Shown piece by piece: positions 5,524 to 6,939 of a stretch of 6,939 nucleotides of DNA (the first letter of the stretch is position 1; each line of letters starts with the position of its first letter). The DNA comes from Bacteriovoracaceae bacterium (GTDB lineage: Bacteria; Bdellovibrionota; Bacteriovoracia; Bacteriovoracales; Bacteriovoracaceae): the NCBI GenBank assembly GCA_947448095.1, contig CANFNN010000160.1:1-6939 (forward strand). The letters run 5' to 3'. The translations under genes were made by a program, and so were the position numbers. The notes beneath the pieces were generated by a model. It did not search any database. It worked only from the letters and a program-made list of their open reading frames with translations, and was not told where the DNA came from.

Positions 5524-6536
5524 AAATTTGCACCTATAAGCGCCCGACTCCGTTTGGCATTCAAAAAAGATTAGGAATTATCTACAACGATAAAACCGTT
5601 ATAGATGTGAATCTCACCTGGCAGGCGGTGTTTGAGCGATTTGGCTATTATGCTCCCGATAAAAGGGCCGATCTTTTGGCACCTAAGTCTTTAGCGGCAT
5701 TTTTGCGTCTCTATCAAGACGCTTCCATTCAAAAGCTGCAAGAAACACTTCAGTGCTACGGGGACCTCACGTCCCGAGGACTCCTCAAAACAAAAAATGA
5801 TGGCGCCATAGCGTTTCAACTTTCGGATGTGCCAGAGATTAAGTTTGATGCTCCACTGGATGAAATCAATATGTACCGTGATTTTTATGCTCACGAAAAA
5901 CATGTGAAAAAAGGTTTTGAAAAAAGAAACGAAGCCGTACCTGCTGCCTGGTATGAGATACCCGCTTATTATAAAGGTGGTAACACTGGGTTTATTGGAC
6001 ACGAGGAAGTTATTCCCTGGCCGTATTATTCTCAGCAACTTGATTACGAACTAGAGCTTGGAGTGGTGATTGGCCGCGACGGCAAAAATGTCAAAGCGAA
6101 AGATATTCATAAACATATTTTCGGCTTCACTATTTTGAATGATATTTCCGCGCGCGATATTCAGCGCAAAGAAATGTCTATTCGCCTCGGGCCTGCGAAA
6201 GGCAAAGACTGGTGCTCAGTGATGGGACCTGTGATCGTGACCTTTGATGAATTTAACTACCAAGAACCCAACCTCAATATGAAGGCCAGTGTAAATGGTG
6301 TGGAGTGGTCTAATGGTCAATCAGGCGATTCGCACTACTCGTGGGGACAAATGATTGAGCACATGGGAATGGAAGAATGGATTCGCGCCACTGACTTTAT
6401 TGGCTCTGGAACCGTGGGAACTGGCTGTGGGCTAGAACTAGATAAGTGGATCAAGCCAGGAGACTTAGTGGAGCTAGAAATTGAGAAGATTGGAAAACTA
6501 AAAAATATTGTCGGATCACCTAATCAAAAACCGTAA
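5520..6536 (+). CDS. fahA: Fumarylacetoacetase (fumarylacetoacetate hydrolase)
   Basis: This 338-residue enzyme hydrolyses 4-fumarylacetoacetate to fumarate and acetoacetate, the last step of tyrosine/homogentisate breakdown in the cytosol. The hallmark YRDFYAHEKHV (119-129) gives metal ligand Asp121 and catalytic His128. DYELELG (175-181) gives metal ligands Glu177 and Glu179. NDISARDIQ (207-215) gives metal ligand Asp208 with Arg212 and Gln215. Lys229 and the GSGTVG motif (Thr298) match active-site positions of the mouse enzyme by spacing. Length suits the compact bacterial form (mouse is about 420). An ATGA overlap with the aminotransferase stop indicates translational coupling. The full residue set makes this a true fumarylacetoacetase rather than a generic FAH-fold isomerase/hydratase. 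Confidence 0.95.
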   Translation: MKICTYKRPTPFGIQKRLGIIYNDKTVIDVNLTWQAVFERFGYYAPDKRADLLAPKSLAAFLRLYQDASIQKLQETLQCYGDLTSRGLLKTKNDGAIAFQLSDVPEIKFDAPLDEINMYRDFYAHEKHVKKGFEKRNEAVPAAWYEIPAYYKGGNTGFIGHEEVIPWPYYSQQLDYELELGVVIGRDGKNVKAKDIHKHIFGFTILNDISARDIQRKEMSIRLGPAKGKDWCSVMGPVIVTFDEFNYQEPNLNMKASVNGVEWSNGQSGDSHYSWGQMIEHMGMEEWIRATDFIGSGTVGTGCGLELDKWIKPGDLVELEIEKIGKLKNIVGSPNQKP

Positions 6537-6539
6537 GGA
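6535..6539 (+). promoter_or_regulatory. Ribosome binding site of the dioxygenase gene, overlapping the fahA stop
   Basis: AAGGA begins inside the TAA stop of the fumarylacetoacetase gene and lies 4 nt before the ATG at 6544. The overlap ties re-initiation on the dioxygenase frame to termination of the upstream one. Confidence 0.7.
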
Positions 6540-6543
6540 TCTT

Positions 6544-6939
6544 ATGCTTGAAAATTTTAAGGCCAGTGGCGTTTATACCAAACAGGCACATGTAAAAATC
6601 CCTGAAGGACTTTTTGAAGAAGAGCATGGCCGCAAAGGTTTTTTTGGCAGAGTGGCGCATCTTTACCGCAAAAACCAACCCACCAATTGGATTAATATCG
6701 AGGGCGAACTCAAACCAAGAAACTTGCCTCCGATTTTTGAAGAAAAAAATCTCGATAATAAATTTGTAAAAATTCTTTATAACAATGATGTGGAAGTTTA
6801 CTTAGGCTCAAGATCTAAGCCGTATGAATCTTTTTATAGAAATGCCGATCACGATGAGTTGTTTTTTATTCACGAAGGTGAAGGCCACATCGAATCCACT
6901 TATGGGCACATTCCTTTCACGAAGGGTGACTATATCATC
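6544..6939 (+). CDS. hmgA: Homogentisate 1,2-dioxygenase, N-terminal 132 residues (runs off right edge)
   Basis: The frame is open to the last base. Recognisable family segments are FEEEHGRKGFFGRVAHLYR (about 24-42), PTNWINIEG (46-54) and the cupin-like DHDELFFIHEGEGHIES (about 102-118) with YGHIPFTKGDYI after it. This is the pattern of the shorter bacterial homogentisate dioxygenases that start directly with a QAH...EEHGR..FFG segment. Known role: an Fe(II) enzyme that opens the ring of homogentisate with O2 to give maleylacetoacetate. The iron-binding His/Glu residues lie in the C-terminal cupin beyond the window, so catalytic integrity cannot be judged. It begins 7 bp after the fumarylacetoacetase stop, in the same operon. 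Confidence 0.92.
   Translation, partial: MLENFKASGVYTKQAHVKIPEGLFEEEHGRKGFFGRVAHLYRKNQPTNWINIEGELKPRNLPPIFEEKNLDNKFVKILYNNDVEVYLGSRSKPYESFYRNADHDELFFIHEGEGHIESTYGHIPFTKGDYII

Noticed and set aside
4345..6038. Frames on the minus strand at 4345-4605, 4774-5115 and 5691-6038, and plus-strand 4778-4966
   Set aside because: They overlap the aminotransferase and fumarylacetoacetase genes, whose catalytic motifs are intact, so these are shadows.

Overview
The window reads as AT-leaning Gram-negative chromosomal DNA. The clues are two lipoprotein signal peptides with clear lipoboxes, Sec-exported LysM proteins with barrel-like C-terminal halves, and an aerobic homogentisate pathway cluster. Envelope proteins of this style (cadherin-like repeat lipoproteins, paired LysM/barrel proteins) beside tyrosine catabolism fit Bdellovibrionota or a related predatory or environmental proteobacterial lineage. 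This placement is inference from protein style; no marker gene is present.

Left half (1-4215), all on the minus strand, is an envelope region. From its upstream end it holds a 153-residue small lipoprotein (3754-4215), then two paralogous exported LysM plus beta-rich proteins separated by 33 bp (2688-3689 and 1620-2654). After a 212-bp spacer with regulatory-looking structure comes the 5' part of a large lipoprotein (1-1407). This protein runs off the left edge and is built of two 102-residue Ig/cadherin-like domains followed by at least three 97-residue tandem repeats. The spacer 1408-1619 holds an imperfect hairpin, a pair of direct repeats 21-22 bp apart, a recognisable -35/-10 pair and a perfect 9-bp inverted repeat.

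The 180-bp spacer 4216-4395 separates the divergent halves. The right half (4396-6939), on the plus strand, is a compact aromatic amino acid catabolic operon. It consists of a HisC-fold PLP aminotransferase, fumarylacetoacetase (4-bp ATGA overlap) and the first 132 codons of homogentisate 1,2-dioxygenase (7-bp gap). Together the genes cover the first transamination step, the ring cleavage of homogentisate, and the final hydrolysis to fumarate and acetoacetate. 4-hydroxyphenylpyruvate dioxygenase and maleylacetoacetate isomerase are not in view.

No RNA gene, mobile element, CRISPR array or complete novel defence-type system is visible. The least explained content is the LysM/barrel paralogue pair and the cysteine-rich repeat lipoprotein.
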